This document shows positions 1-8,756 of a stretch of 39,891 bases of DNA, one piece after another. The stretch's first letter is position 1, and every line of letters begins with the position of its first letter. The stretch covers positions 1 through 39,891 of the forward strand of contig NZ_JAMQQF010000015.1 of NCBI RefSeq assembly GCF_023716945.1, written 5' to 3'. Below the pieces are notes generated by a model. It worked only from the letters and a program-made list of their open reading frames with translations. It was not told where the DNA came from and did no database searches. This DNA comes from Frankia sp. AiPs1 (GTDB lineage Bacteria; Actinomycetota; Actinomycetes; Frankiales; Frankiaceae). The position numbers and the translations under genes were made by a program.

Positions 1-175
1 CCACCGGCTCGGCCGGCACTCCCGGCTTCGGCACGGAACCAGGCCGGGCGACCCGGACCACGTCCGCGCCCAGGTCGGCGAGCATCATCGCCGCGTGCGG
101 GCCGGGGCCGATCCCGGCGAGCTCGACGACCCGGATGCCGGCGAGTGGGCCCGCGGCGCTCGTCGGTTCGGGCAA
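1..175 (-). CDS. CaiB/BaiF family (class III) CoA-transferase or alpha-methylacyl-CoA racemase, N-terminal part
   Basis: Only the first 58 codons are in the window; the gene runs off the left edge. From a TTG at 175 the minus strand reads as a class III CoA-transferase N-terminus, with the block [20 protein letters not shown] followed by [10 protein letters not shown]. This is the Rossmann-like start seen in alpha-methylacyl-CoA racemases and CaiB proteins, which move CoA between acids or epimerise 2-methylacyl-CoAs. A strong GGAGGAGG ribosome site lies about 8 bases upstream of the TTG, which decides the start. The [10 protein letters not shown] wording is closer to racemases than to formyl- or succinyl-CoA transferases, but the catalytic Asp is beyond the edge, so the reaction is open. 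Confidence 0.85.
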   Translation of the reverse strand, partial: MPEPTSAAGPLAGIRVVELAGIGPGPHAAMMLADLGADVVRVARPGSVPKPGVPAEPV

Positions 176-250
176 CGCCGTCCCTCCTCCTGGTTCCCGT
201 CCGTGCGCGCCTGGCGCCGAGCGGGTCCGTTGCCCCGGCCTTCGCCCGGG

Positions 251-272
251 CAGGTCAGTGTCAGGTCAGTGT
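251..272. repeat. 11-base direct repeat with TGAC words
   Basis: The unit CAGGTCAGTGT occurs twice in tandem (251-261 and 262-272) and is followed by TCAG. On the minus strand it gives several CTGAC words in a row, about 75 bases upstream of the CoA-transferase start. It may be part of a regulatory site related to the TCTGAC elements elsewhere in the window. Confidence 0.5.
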
Positions 273-295
273 TCAGCACGGCTCAGCCGAGCTCT

Positions 296-311
296 TCTGA
301 CACTCTGTTTA
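296..311. promoter_or_regulatory. TCTGAC element (half-match) upstream of the CoA-transferase
   Basis: TCTGAC at 296-301 is followed after six bases by TTTA, where full sites have GTCA. It sits in an AT-rich patch upstream of the leftward gene starting at 175. It is the weakest member of the TCTGAC family and could be chance. Confidence 0.3.
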
Positions 312-695
312 TAGCATCAGTGCCCTGTCGCGAGCATTTTATGATCTTCAATGGGGCGTCGTTCTGGCATCGCCGTCGGAGGTGCCGCCATGGCTCCGGG
401 GTGCGCTGTGGCTCCAGGACGCGTGGAGGCTGCAGGGCGCGCAGTCGGTCGGAGGCCAGCCGCACGGCGCCCGGGCGATGCGGTCCGCCAGTGTGCCGAC
501 GACGGACCCGGCGGGGCGCACGTCCTCATCTGCCCACCGTGGGTAGCCGATTGCGGTGCGCTTCGCCCGGTCTGGCCCTGAAGACCGTGCACAACGCACC
601 GCAATCCGACCGGCGAGCAGCCAGCAGGGAGCAGCCAGCAGGCGGCGGCGAGCGGCAGCAACTGACCGTGCTGAACGGAGAGCGTGCGCGTGTGG

Positions 696-2384
696 CTAGG
701 CGCTGAGGGTGAAGCCGGGGTAGCCGTCCGCGGCGACGGCGGCGCAGCGTTTGTGGTAGCGGCCGACCCCGCCGACGTACGGCATGAACACTCGCGGCCG
801 GCCGGGGATGTTGGCCCCCAGGTACCAGGAGTTCGCCTGCGGGTAGAGCGTGCGCGCGGCCGCGGCGTTGACGTCGGCGACCCAGTCGTCCTCGGCGGCG
901 GGGTCCGCCTCGATCGTGGCCAGTCCGTGGGCGTCGAGGTGGGCCAGGCAGTCGCCGATCCAGTCGACGTGCTGCTCCAGGGAGACGAACGCGTTGGAGA
1001 TCACCGAGGGGCTCCCGGGGCCCGCCACGACGAACAGGTTCGGGAACCCGCTCATCCCCAGCCCCAGGTAGGTGCGCGGCCCGTGCGCCCAGTGGTCGGC
1101 GAGCCGGCGCCCGCCGCGGCCGCGGATGTCCATCGCCAGCAGCGCCCCGGTCATGGCGTGGAAGCCGGTGGCGTAGACGAGGGTGTCCAGCTCGTGCACC
1201 CGCCCACCGGCCCGCACCCCGGTCTCGGTGAGCTCGGTGATCGGGTCGCGGCGGACGTCGACGAGGGTGACGTTGTCGCGGTTGAACGTGTCGTAGTAGT
1301 CGGTGTCGACGCAGATCCGCTTCGTGCCGATCGGATGGTCGGTCGGCGACAGGGTCGCGGCGATCTCGGGATCGCGCACGATCTGGCGGATCTTGTCGCG
1401 GACGTAGCCGGCGGCGAGGTCGTTGGCAGCCGGGTCGAAGATGAGGTCGTCGAAGGCGGCCATGTACTCGAAGCCACCCAGCCCCCAGCGCGCCGAGAAC
1501 TCCCGGTCGCGTTCCTGCGCCGAGACGGCGACGGCGTGGACGCGGTTCTGGCGCAGCAGCATCCCGCCGAAGGAACGCCGGGCCCGTTCGCGGTACTCGG
1601 CGTAGTGCGCCTTGCGCTCGCGGGCCAGCTCCGCGTCCAGCGGCACGTTCAGCCCCTGGACGCTGAAGTTCGCGCTGCGCTGGAACACGGTCAGGTGGCC
1701 CGCGACCTGGGCGATGAGCGGGATGCACTGGATGCCCGAGGCGCCGGTGCCGACGACCCCCACCCGCTGGCCGGCCAGCTCGACGTCCTCGGCCGGCCAG
1801 GTCGCGGTGTGCAGGACGCGCCCGGCGAAACGGTCGGCTCCCGGGAGGTCGGGGACGTTCGGCACGGACAGGCAGCCGGTCGCCATCACGCAGAACCGGG
1901 CGCGCAGCCGCTGGCCGCGGTCGGTGGTGACCCGCCAACGCCCGGCGCCCTCGTTACCCCCGGCGCCCTCGCTGCCCTCGGCGCCCTCGTCGAACGTCAC
2001 CGACGTGATCCGGGTGCCGAACACGATGTCGCGGCGCAGGTCGAAGCGGTCGGCCACGTGCCGGGCGTAGGCGAGCATCTCCGCCTGCTCGGGGAAACGC
2101 CGGCTCCACTGCCAGTCCTGCTGGAGCTCCTCGGAGAAGGAGTACGAGTACTCCAGGCTCTCGATGTCGCAGCGGGCGCCCGGGTAGCGGTTCCAGTACC
2201 AGGTGCCGCCGACGTCGTCGGCCGCGTCGTAGGCCCGCACCCGCAGCCCCTGGCCGCGCAGCCGGTGCACCGCGTACATGCCGGCGAAGCCCGCGCCGAC
2301 GATCAGGACGTCGAGGTCCTCGACCACGCCGCCGGGGAAGTCGCTGCGTGCGTCGCCGCCCGCGCGCCGTTCGCCATCCACCAC
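696..2384 (-). CDS. Class I Baeyer-Villiger flavin monooxygenase (cyclohexanone monooxygenase type)
   Basis: A soluble FAD/NADPH enzyme expected to insert oxygen next to a ketone, giving an ester or lactone. The FAD motif GAGFAG is at residues 30-35. The Baeyer-Villiger fingerprint FxGxxxHxxxW is intact (F186, G188, H192, W196). The NADPH Rossmann motif GTGASG follows about 20 residues later. At 562 aa the length is normal for the family. Residues 133-148 are a Gly/Glu/Ala-rich insert coded by short tandem repeats. The start is GTG at 2384 or the adjacent GTG at 2381; the GGGAGGA ribosome site fits the second slightly better. It is divergent from the SnoaL-like gene and shares a TCTGAC-N6-GTCA site with it. 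The substrate (alicyclic or aryl ketone, or steroid) cannot be read from sequence. Confidence 0.92.
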   Translation of the reverse strand: MVDGERRAGGDARSDFPGGVVEDLDVLIVGAGFAGMYAVHRLRGQGLRVRAYDAADDVGGTWYWNRYPGARCDIESLEYSYSFSEELQQDWQWSRRFPEQAEMLAYARHVADRFDLRRDIVFGTRITSVTFDEGAEGSEGAGGNEGAGRWRVTTDRGQRLRARFCVMATGCLSVPNVPDLPGADRFAGRVLHTATWPAEDVELAGQRVGVVGTGASGIQCIPLIAQVAGHLTVFQRSANFSVQGLNVPLDAELARERKAHYAEYRERARRSFGGMLLRQNRVHAVAVSAQERDREFSARWGLGGFEYMAAFDDLIFDPAANDLAAGYVRDKIRQIVRDPEIAATLSPTDHPIGTKRICVDTDYYDTFNRDNVTLVDVRRDPITELTETGVRAGGRVHELDTLVYATGFHAMTGALLAMDIRGRGGRRLADHWAHGPRTYLGLGMSGFPNLFVVAGPGSPSVISNAFVSLEQHVDWIGDCLAHLDAHGLATIEADPAAEDDWVADVNAAAARTLYPQANSWYLGANIPGRPRVFMPYVGGVGRYHKRCAAVAADGYPGFTLSA

Positions 2385-2422
2385 AGTCCTCCCGCCCCGT
2401 CGGGGCCGGACGCTAGCCCGAA

Positions 2423-2438
2423 TCTGACGGTCGCGTCA
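2423..2438. promoter_or_regulatory. TCTGAC-N6-GTCA operator in the divergent BVMO/SnoaL promoter region
   Basis: TCTGAC (2423-2428), six bases, GTCA (2435-2438): a TGAC/GTCA dyad. On the minus strand a possible promoter for the monooxygenase overlaps it: TTGACG (2439-2434), 18 bases, TAGCGT (2415-2410). The dyad would cover the -35 box. The same pattern recurs at 6193 and 31196. Confidence 0.5.
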
Positions 2439-2641
2439 ATATCGGTGGCCGGGTCTGCGGCGGGAGCAAACCTGGGCAGGTGCCCGGCGGCCGTGGCAGT
2501 CTAGGAGGCATCTGACGTGCTGTTCACGCCAGCCGCCGCGCGGCCTCCAGCGACCTGCGGGGGCCCGCCCTGGTGCCGCCCGTCCACCCGGCCCGGCCCC
2601 GCGTCCCCTGTTCCCGCCGCCCGTCCCGATCGGAGATCCAC

Positions 2642-3091
2642 ATGGACAACGCTGAGCTGCGGACCCGCGTCGGCGCCGCCCACCTGCTGGCGTCCTACAC
2701 CTACTTCGCCGACTCCGGCCGGCTCGACCCGCTGGTGGACCTCTTCCTGCCCGACGCGGTGTTCCGGATCAACGACGACACCAACGTCGGCCGAGAGGCG
2801 ATCGCAGCCTACTTTCGCAGCGCGGGGGAGAGCTTCCGCTCGGTGGACATCCTCCCGGGCCGCCACCACCTCAGCTCGGTCTACATCGACCCGAACCCGC
2901 AGGGCGGTGCCACCACGTACGCCTGCTTCCAGTTCGTCGGCATCCGCGGGGCGGACCACTGGGGCACCTACCGCGACGAGGTCGTCGAGGTCGACGGCGC
3001 GTGGCGGTTCGCCCGCCGCCGCGTGACGGTCGAAGGCTTCGCCGTCGACTCGCCGCTGGTTGCCGCCGGCAGCCGCGGGTCGGGTGGGTGA
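2642..3091 (+). CDS. SnoaL-like / NTF2-fold protein
   Basis: A 149-aa protein of the SnoaL-like group (NTF2 alpha+beta cone), a fold used by small cyclases, dehydratases, isomerases and hydroxylation helpers. Family signs are the N-terminal helix with YTYFADSGRLDPLVDLFLPD, then GREAIAAYF, and a C-terminal GAWRFARRRVTVEGF strand pair. ATG 2642 is chosen because the similarity begins there and a GGAG lies 8 bases upstream. It faces away from the Baeyer-Villiger gene and shares its regulatory site, so it may process that enzyme's product or substrate. Function is otherwise unknown. It also resembles the fold of Rieske beta subunits, but no alpha subunit is next to it. Confidence 0.75.
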   Translation: MDNAELRTRVGAAHLLASYTYFADSGRLDPLVDLFLPDAVFRINDDTNVGREAIAAYFRSAGESFRSVDILPGRHHLSSVYIDPNPQGGATTYACFQFVGIRGADHWGTYRDEVVEVDGAWRFARRRVTVEGFAVDSPLVAAGSRGSGG

Positions 3092-3267
3092 CCTCGACGC
3101 GCCGACACCGGCGGTTCGAACCGATCGGTCGACCCGCCGGCCGGTGTCATCGGAGGATCGTGCCTGTGATCCTGTCCAGTGGCACGCGTCGGCTGGTCGA
3201 GGGCGTGTCCGTGCGGTCGCCCGGCAGGGATCTGGCCGGGTTGCCGTCCGTCTGAAGGAGTCGCCGT

Positions 3268-4710
3268 ATGGCCGATGATGCCGTGAACGCCCCCCTGACC
3301 GTTGCCGTGATCGGTTCCGGTCCGGCGGGCTTCTACACCGCAGGGGCATTGCTGGAGCAGTCCGGCGTGCCGGTCCGGGTGGACCTCTACGAGCGGCTGG
3401 CCACGCCCTGGGGCCTGGTGCGGGCCGGGGTGGCGCCGGACCATCCGAAGATCAAGGCGGTGTCGTCGGTGTACGCGGCGACCGCGGCCGACGAGCGCTT
3501 CCGCTTCTTCGGCAACGTCGAGGTGGGTCGACACGTCTCCCGTGCGGAGCTGGTCGAGCGCTACGACGCGGTGGTGTACACGGTGGGCGCCCAGGGCGAA
3601 CGGCGCCTCGGCATTCCCGGCGAGGACCTGCCGGGTAGCGTGCCCGCGGTGGACGTGGTGGGCTGGTACAACGGCCATCCCGACTTCGCCGACCGGGCTC
3701 CCGACCTGTCCGGCCGGCGCGCGGTGGTGATCGGGGCCGGCAACGTGGCGCTCGACGTGGCGCGGATCCTGTGCTCCCCGGTCGAGCGACTGGCCGCGAC
3801 CGACATCGCCGACCACGCCCTCGACGCCCTGCGCACCAGCGCCATCGAGCAGGTCGTGGTGGTGGGCCGGCGTGGGCCGGCGCAGGCGGCGTTCACCACC
3901 GCCGAGCTGCGCGAGCTGCCGGAGTTCACCGGGGCGGCGGTGGAGGTCGACTCCGCCGAGGTCGCCGAGCAGCCCGGCGAGGAGAAGCTGTCGCGGCTGA
4001 TCCGGCGCAATCTGGCCGTGCTGCGCGACTACGCCGCGGCCCTGCCCTCGCAGCCGTCGCACGCGTCGCAGCCGTCACGTACGTCGCAGCCGTCATTGGC
4101 GGCCGGGACGCGGCACCTGGCGCTGCGATTCCTGCGGTCCCCGGTGGAGATCCGCGGGGAGGACCGGGTGGCCGAGGTGGTGTTCGCCCGCAACCGGCTG
4201 GAGGTGGACGCCGAGGGCTGGGTCAGCGCCGTCGACACCGGCGAGCGGGAGGTGATCGCGGCCGACCTGGTGGTGCGGGCGGTGGGCTACAAGGGCCTGC
4301 CGCTGGTGGGCCTGCCGTTCGACGAGCGCCGCGGGATCATCCCCAACGACGCCGGGCGGGTCGCCGGGGCGGACCGCGAGTACGTGGCCGGCTGGATCAA
4401 GCGCGGTCCGACCGGGATCATCGGGACGAACCGCAAGTGTGCCGTGGAGACGGTTGCCACGCTGCTGGCCGACGTCGCCGCGGGCCGGCTGGGGCGTCAT
4501 CCGGGGGCCGGCGGCGTCGACCCGGTGGGCGAGAACGAGTCCTGGCTGCGCGAGCGCCAGCCCGACCTGGTGACGGAGGCCGGCTGGCGGCTCATCGACG
4601 CGGCGGAGCGGGCGTCCGGGGAGCCGGTGGGCCGGCCGCGGGTGAAGCTGACCACGCTCGACGCGCTCGTCGACACCGCGCTCACCCGCACCCGCACCCT
4701 GACCGGCTGA
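3268..4710 (+). CDS. fprA: FprA-type NADPH-ferredoxin (adrenodoxin-like) reductase
   Basis: A 480-aa FAD enzyme of the adrenodoxin-reductase/FprA family that passes electrons from NADPH to small ferredoxins. The FAD motif GSGPAG is at residues 16-21. The family block LATPWGLVRAGVAPDHPKIK follows near residue 50, then the NADP motif GAGNVALDVARIL near 155 and GRRGPAQAAFT near 200. The C-terminal GWIKRGPTGIIGTN is also typical. ATG 3268 has AAGGAG 8 bases upstream. Residues about 260-278 are an SQPS-type repeat coded by three 18-base tandem copies (4048-4101), an expansion in a surface loop. It could serve the ferredoxin at 11082 and thereby the Rieske dioxygenase; that link is inferred. It converges on the lipoprotein gene with a terminator between. 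Confidence 0.92.
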   Translation: MADDAVNAPLTVAVIGSGPAGFYTAGALLEQSGVPVRVDLYERLATPWGLVRAGVAPDHPKIKAVSSVYAATAADERFRFFGNVEVGRHVSRAELVERYDAVVYTVGAQGERRLGIPGEDLPGSVPAVDVVGWYNGHPDFADRAPDLSGRRAVVIGAGNVALDVARILCSPVERLAATDIADHALDALRTSAIEQVVVVGRRGPAQAAFTTAELRELPEFTGAAVEVDSAEVAEQPGEEKLSRLIRRNLAVLRDYAAALPSQPSHASQPSRTSQPSLAAGTRHLALRFLRSPVEIRGEDRVAEVVFARNRLEVDAEGWVSAVDTGEREVIAADLVVRAVGYKGLPLVGLPFDERRGIIPNDAGRVAGADREYVAGWIKRGPTGIIGTNRKCAVETVATLLADVAAGRLGRHPGAGGVDPVGENESWLRERQPDLVTEAGWRLIDAAERASGEPVGRPRVKLTTLDALVDTALTRTRTLTG

Positions 4711-4717
4711 CCGGCCG

Positions 4718-4752
4718 GCTCCGGTCCCGCCGGGCAACGGCGGGACCGGAGC
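4718..4752. terminator. Bidirectional terminator hairpin between fprA and the lipoprotein gene
   Basis: A perfect 14-base-pair stem (4718-4731 with 4739-4752) and a 7-base loop lie between two convergent genes. There is no U-tract on either side, as is common in high-GC actinobacteria. Confidence 0.75.
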
Positions 4753-4793
4753 GGAGCGGGGCGGGGTCGGTCAGCGGCGGACTGCCGTCGGGA

Positions 4794-6017
4794 TCAGTTC
4801 TCCACGCAGACGGGCTTGTCCCCCTTGGGGGTCGTCAGCTTGCCGCCGACAACCTTGGCATACCAGTTGCAGGCGCCGACCTCGTTGGGCTGGCCCTTCG
4901 CGAACTTCAACGGCGGCGACCACTCGCCGAGGGACTGGCCGTTCAGCGCGTACAACCCGTCGAGGATCTCGGCGCTGGTGGGCGTCGCCGAGACGTTCTT
5001 CGCCGCGGCGGCGAAGAACAGCCCCGCCTGCCAGCCGCGGCTGGCGAAGCCGTCCGGGTCGTTCTTGGTGTACTGCTTCAGCGCGGCGGTGAAGTCGGCC
5101 AGGTAGGGCTTGTCGCCGAACCACAGCGGGGCCCCGGAGGTCAGCCACGCGCCCTCGCTGGCCGGCTGGATGAGGTTGGGCTGGAACACGCCGCCGGAGA
5201 AGATGTAGGTCGGCTGGTAGCGCTGCGTCGAGCAGTCCTTGATGAGCCGCTCGGTGACCTGGGCGGGCACGTTCGTGATGACGGCCTTCACGCCCGCGCT
5301 GCGCAGCGACAGGCACTGCGAGGTGTAGTTCGGCGCCGAGGCCGAGGCGGTCTGCACGCCCGCCGAGGCGACCCCGAGGCGGGCGGAGATGCCGGAGATC
5401 AGGCCGTTGGCCTCCGCGCACGCGGCCTGCTCGGCGCAGACGACGGTGCCGAACTTCGGCGCGCCGGCGAGCTTCACGCTGTACACCTCGCCGGTGAGGT
5501 AGCCCAGCGAGTTCGACGTCGCGGCGAAGAACATCGGCGACTTGCCGTACTGCGCCGTCGTGGTGATTCCGCCGATGACGGGGATGTTGTGCTGCTCGAC
5601 GTAACTGCGCCAGGAACCGTCGGTGGCGCCGGCGAAGTTGCCGACGAGCGCGAGGACCTTGTCCTGCTCGACGAGCTGGTGGACGGCGGCGATCGACTTC
5701 GTCGGGTCGCCCTGGTCGTCCCGGCTGATCACCTCGACCGGGTGGCCGGCGATACCGCCGTGCGCGTTGACCCACTTGGACCAGGCGACGAGGGCGTCGA
5801 GCCCGCGCTGGTTCTGCGGGCCGAAGGCGCCGCTGTACAGGCCGACGTTACCGATCTTCAACGGTGTTCCGGTGGGTGCCGGCGTCGCGGCGGTGGTGGG
5901 CGGGGCGTCGGCTTTCGCCCCGCCATCGCTGCTGCCCCCGCAGGCCGACACGGTGAGTAATAAAGCGGCGAAGGCTGCGATACAGCCGGACAGGGTCCGT
6001 CGTCGCCTCGGTGCCAT
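4794..6017 (-). CDS. Branched-chain amino-acid-type ABC substrate-binding lipoprotein
   Basis: A 407-aa periplasmic-binding-fold protein (Leu/Ile/Val-binding, Peripla_BP_6 type) expected to be anchored outside the membrane and to bind a small ligand. The N-terminus has four arginines, a hydrophobic stretch and a lipobox with LTVSAC, so the lipidated Cys is residue 26. A Thr/Pro/Ala linker leads into the domain starting TPLKIGNVGLYSGAFG. ATG 6017 is chosen because it gives the signal peptide and has AAGGGGA upstream; longer frames upstream lack support. No permease or ATPase gene is beside it, so it is an orphan binding protein. Relatives in catabolic clusters often bind aromatic or short-chain acids, so here it may capture the pathway substrate; that is inference. 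Confidence 0.9.
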   Translation of the reverse strand: MAPRRRRTLSGCIAAFAALLLTVSACGGSSDGGAKADAPPTTAATPAPTGTPLKIGNVGLYSGAFGPQNQRGLDALVAWSKWVNAHGGIAGHPVEVISRDDQGDPTKSIAAVHQLVEQDKVLALVGNFAGATDGSWRSYVEQHNIPVIGGITTTAQYGKSPMFFAATSNSLGYLTGEVYSVKLAGAPKFGTVVCAEQAACAEANGLISGISARLGVASAGVQTASASAPNYTSQCLSLRSAGVKAVITNVPAQVTERLIKDCSTQRYQPTYIFSGGVFQPNLIQPASEGAWLTSGAPLWFGDKPYLADFTAALKQYTKNDPDGFASRGWQAGLFFAAAAKNVSATPTSAEILDGLYALNGQSLGEWSPPLKFAKGQPNEVGACNWYAKVVGGKLTTPKGDKPVCVEN

Positions 6018-6192
6018 CGGTGTATCCCCTTGTCTGGTGTGTTCGACCGGTGGAACCGACGGTGGTCGGAGTGCGACCGGTCGATCGCCATGATGGTTTA
6101 TCAATGCAGTCGCGAGGGCGCTCGCCAGCTCGCGCAGGCGCCGTGAATCCCGCCGGTCCGCCTGCGGGAGCCGCATCCTCCCGCTTACTTGT

Positions 6193-6208
6193 TCTGACGT
6201 CAATGTCA
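6193..6208. promoter_or_regulatory. TCTGAC-N6-GTCA operator upstream of the binding-protein gene
   Basis: TCTGAC (6193-6198), six bases, GTCA (6205-6208); it also includes the full palindrome TGACGTCA (6195-6202). On the minus strand the overlapping TTGACG could be a -35 box, but I see no clear -10. It lies about 175 bases upstream of the lipoprotein start. Confidence 0.45.
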
Positions 6209-6775
6209 CACCGGGGCGGAGGCGCGGGTGCGCCACGGCTCGGCGCGTCGGCGGCCGAACGTGCCTGCCGGTCGGCGGCCGACGGAACGCGCCGGCATCC
6301 CAACCATCGGGACAGGCGCCGTCACCAGGCCAGATCGAGCATGGAACGAGCATCGCCCCGGGGGCCTCGCCTGGCCGCGCGCCGCGTCGCACCGGGCTGC
6401 TCCGCGGCGACGGAGCAGGGCGGTCCGAGGCCGGAAGTGCGAGCCAATGATCCTTTCCTGGGGGCGTCGGTGTTTCGTATTTCCGGGCGCGCTATTCGCA
6501 GTAGCTGGTATCGCGAGCCTTTTGCGCGGTCGGGCGCCGCGGCTCGGTGCACCCGGCGTCCATCGGGCTCGCGGTGAAGGCCGCAGGCGAATCGTCGCGG
6601 TCCGAACGGAATCGGCCGGTGCTCGGCAATATGCCCGTTTCGGCCCCGCGGGGCGTCGGTTCTCGATATCTTTCGATTACGGAGAGCGACTCCTGTGGTC
6701 GGACTGAAGACCGAGACCGACGCGGTTGCGGCCCGCGGCGGCCGGCGAACTTTCCCGATCCTGCTGATTGCTGTA

Positions 6776-6811
6776 GACACAGTGTCAGATGTCGCGGTGT
6801 CAGATGCCGTG
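6776..6811. promoter_or_regulatory. Palindrome and 15-base direct repeat upstream of the CoA ligase
   Basis: GACACAGTGTC (6776-6786) is a perfect odd palindrome. It overlaps two tandem near-copies of GTGTCAGATG(T/C)CG(C/T)G at 6782-6796 and 6797-6811. Each copy contains GTCAGA, the complement of TCTGAC. The block lies 62-97 bases upstream of the ligase ATG, a usual place for an operator. Confidence 0.45.
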
Positions 6812-6872
6812 GTTATGCGGCGTCTCGCGGGCTGTGCCGCGAGGGGTCCGGACGGGTGGGGAGGCCAGGTCG

Positions 6873-8552
6873 ATGAGCTCTGCTGACGCGTCGCTGCGGC
6901 AGTGGTGGGAGCTGGTGGAAGCGCGGGCCGCGGCAACGCCCGACCTGCCGATGCTGGTGGACAACCACGACCGCCGGATCAGCTTCGGCGAGTTCCGCGA
7001 GCTCGCCCTGCGCCTCGCCGCCGGCCTGGCCGCGACGGGGGTCGGCGCCGGCAGCCAGGTGAGCTGGCAGCTGCCGACCACCATCGAGAGCGCGGTGCTG
7101 ATGAGCGCGCTGTCCCGCCTGGGTGCGGTGCAGAACCCGATCATCCCCCTGCTGCGCGAGGCCGAGGTCGACTTCATCGTCGAGCAGCTCGACACGACCC
7201 TGCTGATCGTCCCGGCGGTGTTCCGCGGCTACGACTACCGGCCGATGGCCGAGACCATCGCTGCCCGGCGCGGCCTGCGCACGATGGTCTGCGACCCCTA
7301 CCTGCCGCCGGACCCGGCGACGGCTCGGCTGACCGGCCCGCCGGTGGACACGGACTGGTTCGCCGACTTCCCGCTGCCGCTCGGGGATCCCGCGACCCTC
7401 CCGCCGCCGCCACCCCCGCCGACCGGCAACGCCGACGCCGACGTGCGCTGGGTCTTCTACTCCTCGGGCACCACGGGCTTCCCCAAGGGAGCCCGCCACA
7501 CCGACGCCTCCGTCATCGCCGGGTCGAACTCGATGGTGTCCCAGCTCGGGTTCGACGAGACCGACGTCGCCTCCATCGCCTTCCCGATCGCCCACATCGG
7601 CGGGTCGAGCGTGCTGTCGCTGGGCCTGCGGACGGCCTGCAAAGTCGTGCTCGTCGACATCTTCGACCCCCGCACGGCCCCGCTGGCGCTGGCGCGGCAC
7701 GGCTCGACGATGCTCGGCAGCGCCGCGCCGCACTTCCATGCCTACTTCAACGCGCAGGCCGCCTTCAACGCGCAGGCCGCCTCCGACCCGCAGGCCCACG
7801 GCCCCGAGCGGCTGTTTGCCCGGCTGCGGTTCTTCATGGCCGGCGGGGCGCCGAGCGAGCCCGGGATGCACGACCGCGCCATCGCGGAACTCGGCGGCGA
7901 CGGTCTGATGAACGGCTGGGGCCTGACCGAGTTCCCGATGGCCGGCTACCCGTCGCCCGGCGATCCGCCCGAGCGGCTGCGCACTGCCGCCGGCCGCCCG
8001 GGCCCCGGCGTGCGGATCAGCGTCCGCGGCCCCGACGGCATGGAGGTCGCGCGGGGCGAGGAGGGCGAGCTGTGCATCGCCGGCCCGCAGCTGTTCACCG
8101 GCTACGTCGACGCCGCCCTCGACGTCGAGGCCTTCACGCCCGACGGCTACTTCCACACCGGTGACCTGGGCATCCACCACCCCGAGGGCTGGCTGTACAT
8201 CACCGGGCGGCTCAAGGACGTCATCGTTCGCAACGCCGAGAACATCTCCGCGCTCGAGGTGGAGAACGTCCTGCTGACCCATCCCGGCATCGCCGAGGTG
8301 GCCGTCGTCGGACTGCCCGACCCGCGCACCGGCGAGCGGTGCGCCGCGTTCGTGGTGCCGGCCGCCGGCGCGGGCCCGCTCGCCCCGCTCGCCCCGCTCA
8401 CCCTGCCCGATCTGGCCGCCTTCTGCCGCGAGAAGGGCCTGGCCGTCTACAAGACGCCCGAGCGGCTGGAACTCCTCGACGCCATCCCCCGCAACGCGAT
8501 GGGCAAGGCCCTGAAGAAGCAGCTACGGGAGTCCGTCACCGCCGGTTCGTAG
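6873..8552 (+). CDS. AMP-forming acyl-CoA ligase (CoA ligase 1)
   Basis: A 559-aa member of the ANL superfamily, expected to activate a carboxylic acid with ATP and join it to CoA. The phosphate-binding loop YSSGTTGFPKG is near residue 195, GWGLTEF near 350, the TGD and RLKDVIVRNAENIS hinge near 430-455, and the catalytic lysine in PRNAMGKALKK near 543. ATG 6873 is used because the domain begins directly after it and GGGGAGG precedes it; a longer in-frame start lacks support. DNA repeats give small coding repeats (NAQAA, then LAPLAPL). The wording resembles ligases for cyclohexanecarboxylate and aryl or medium-chain acids. Substrate unknown; transcribed alone. Confidence 0.9.
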   Translation: MSSADASLRQWWELVEARAAATPDLPMLVDNHDRRISFGEFRELALRLAAGLAATGVGAGSQVSWQLPTTIESAVLMSALSRLGAVQNPIIPLLREAEVDFIVEQLDTTLLIVPAVFRGYDYRPMAETIAARRGLRTMVCDPYLPPDPATARLTGPPVDTDWFADFPLPLGDPATLPPPPPPPTGNADADVRWVFYSSGTTGFPKGARHTDASVIAGSNSMVSQLGFDETDVASIAFPIAHIGGSSVLSLGLRTACKVVLVDIFDPRTAPLALARHGSTMLGSAAPHFHAYFNAQAAFNAQAASDPQAHGPERLFARLRFFMAGGAPSEPGMHDRAIAELGGDGLMNGWGLTEFPMAGYPSPGDPPERLRTAAGRPGPGVRISVRGPDGMEVARGEEGELCIAGPQLFTGYVDAALDVEAFTPDGYFHTGDLGIHHPEGWLYITGRLKDVIVRNAENISALEVENVLLTHPGIAEVAVVGLPDPRTGERCAAFVVPAAGAGPLAPLAPLTLPDLAAFCREKGLAVYKTPERLELLDAIPRNAMGKALKKQLRESVTAGS

Positions 8553-8756
8553 CCCGTCCGCGGCGGCGGGCCCCGCCCCCGGATCCAACGGGGCACATCA
8601 GTACGCACAGATCTCCACACCCCGCCACACCGATCCAGCCCGATCCGAAAGGATCAACGCCCTGACCTGGGCGGTTGCATCACCGCCGGACCGCTGCAAC
8701 GATCATCCCGCAGACTATCCAGGCGGCCCCGCTGACCTGCAGCTTTACCATGGGGG

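Larger units (their letters stand above)
176..695. other. Gap between the CoA-transferase and the BVMO; no gene seen
   Basis: No reading frame here looks like a protein. The stretch around 295-350 is much richer in A and T than its surroundings and probably holds the promoter of the leftward CoA-transferase gene. It also holds the 11-base direct repeat and the TCTGAC element listed separately. Confidence 0.6.
6018..6872. other. 855-base divergent gap; no gene recognised
   Basis: The gap lies between the leftward lipoprotein gene and the rightward ligase gene. Several frames stay open by GC bias, but none resembles a protein or has a convincing ribosome site. It holds a TCTGAC-N6-GTCA site near the lipoprotein gene and a palindrome with two TGTCAGATG copies near the ligase gene. 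I see nothing else, although the length leaves room for a small RNA. Confidence 0.55.

Noticed and set aside
3771..5960. Long open frame of about 730 codons overlapping fprA and the binding-protein gene
   Set aside because: It crosses the terminator hairpin, is Arg/Gly-rich and matches nothing; the two recognised genes explain the region.
6228..6707. Plus-strand frame in the 855-base gap as a small gene
   Set aside because: It has no ribosome site and no recognisable fold, and its composition follows base bias only.
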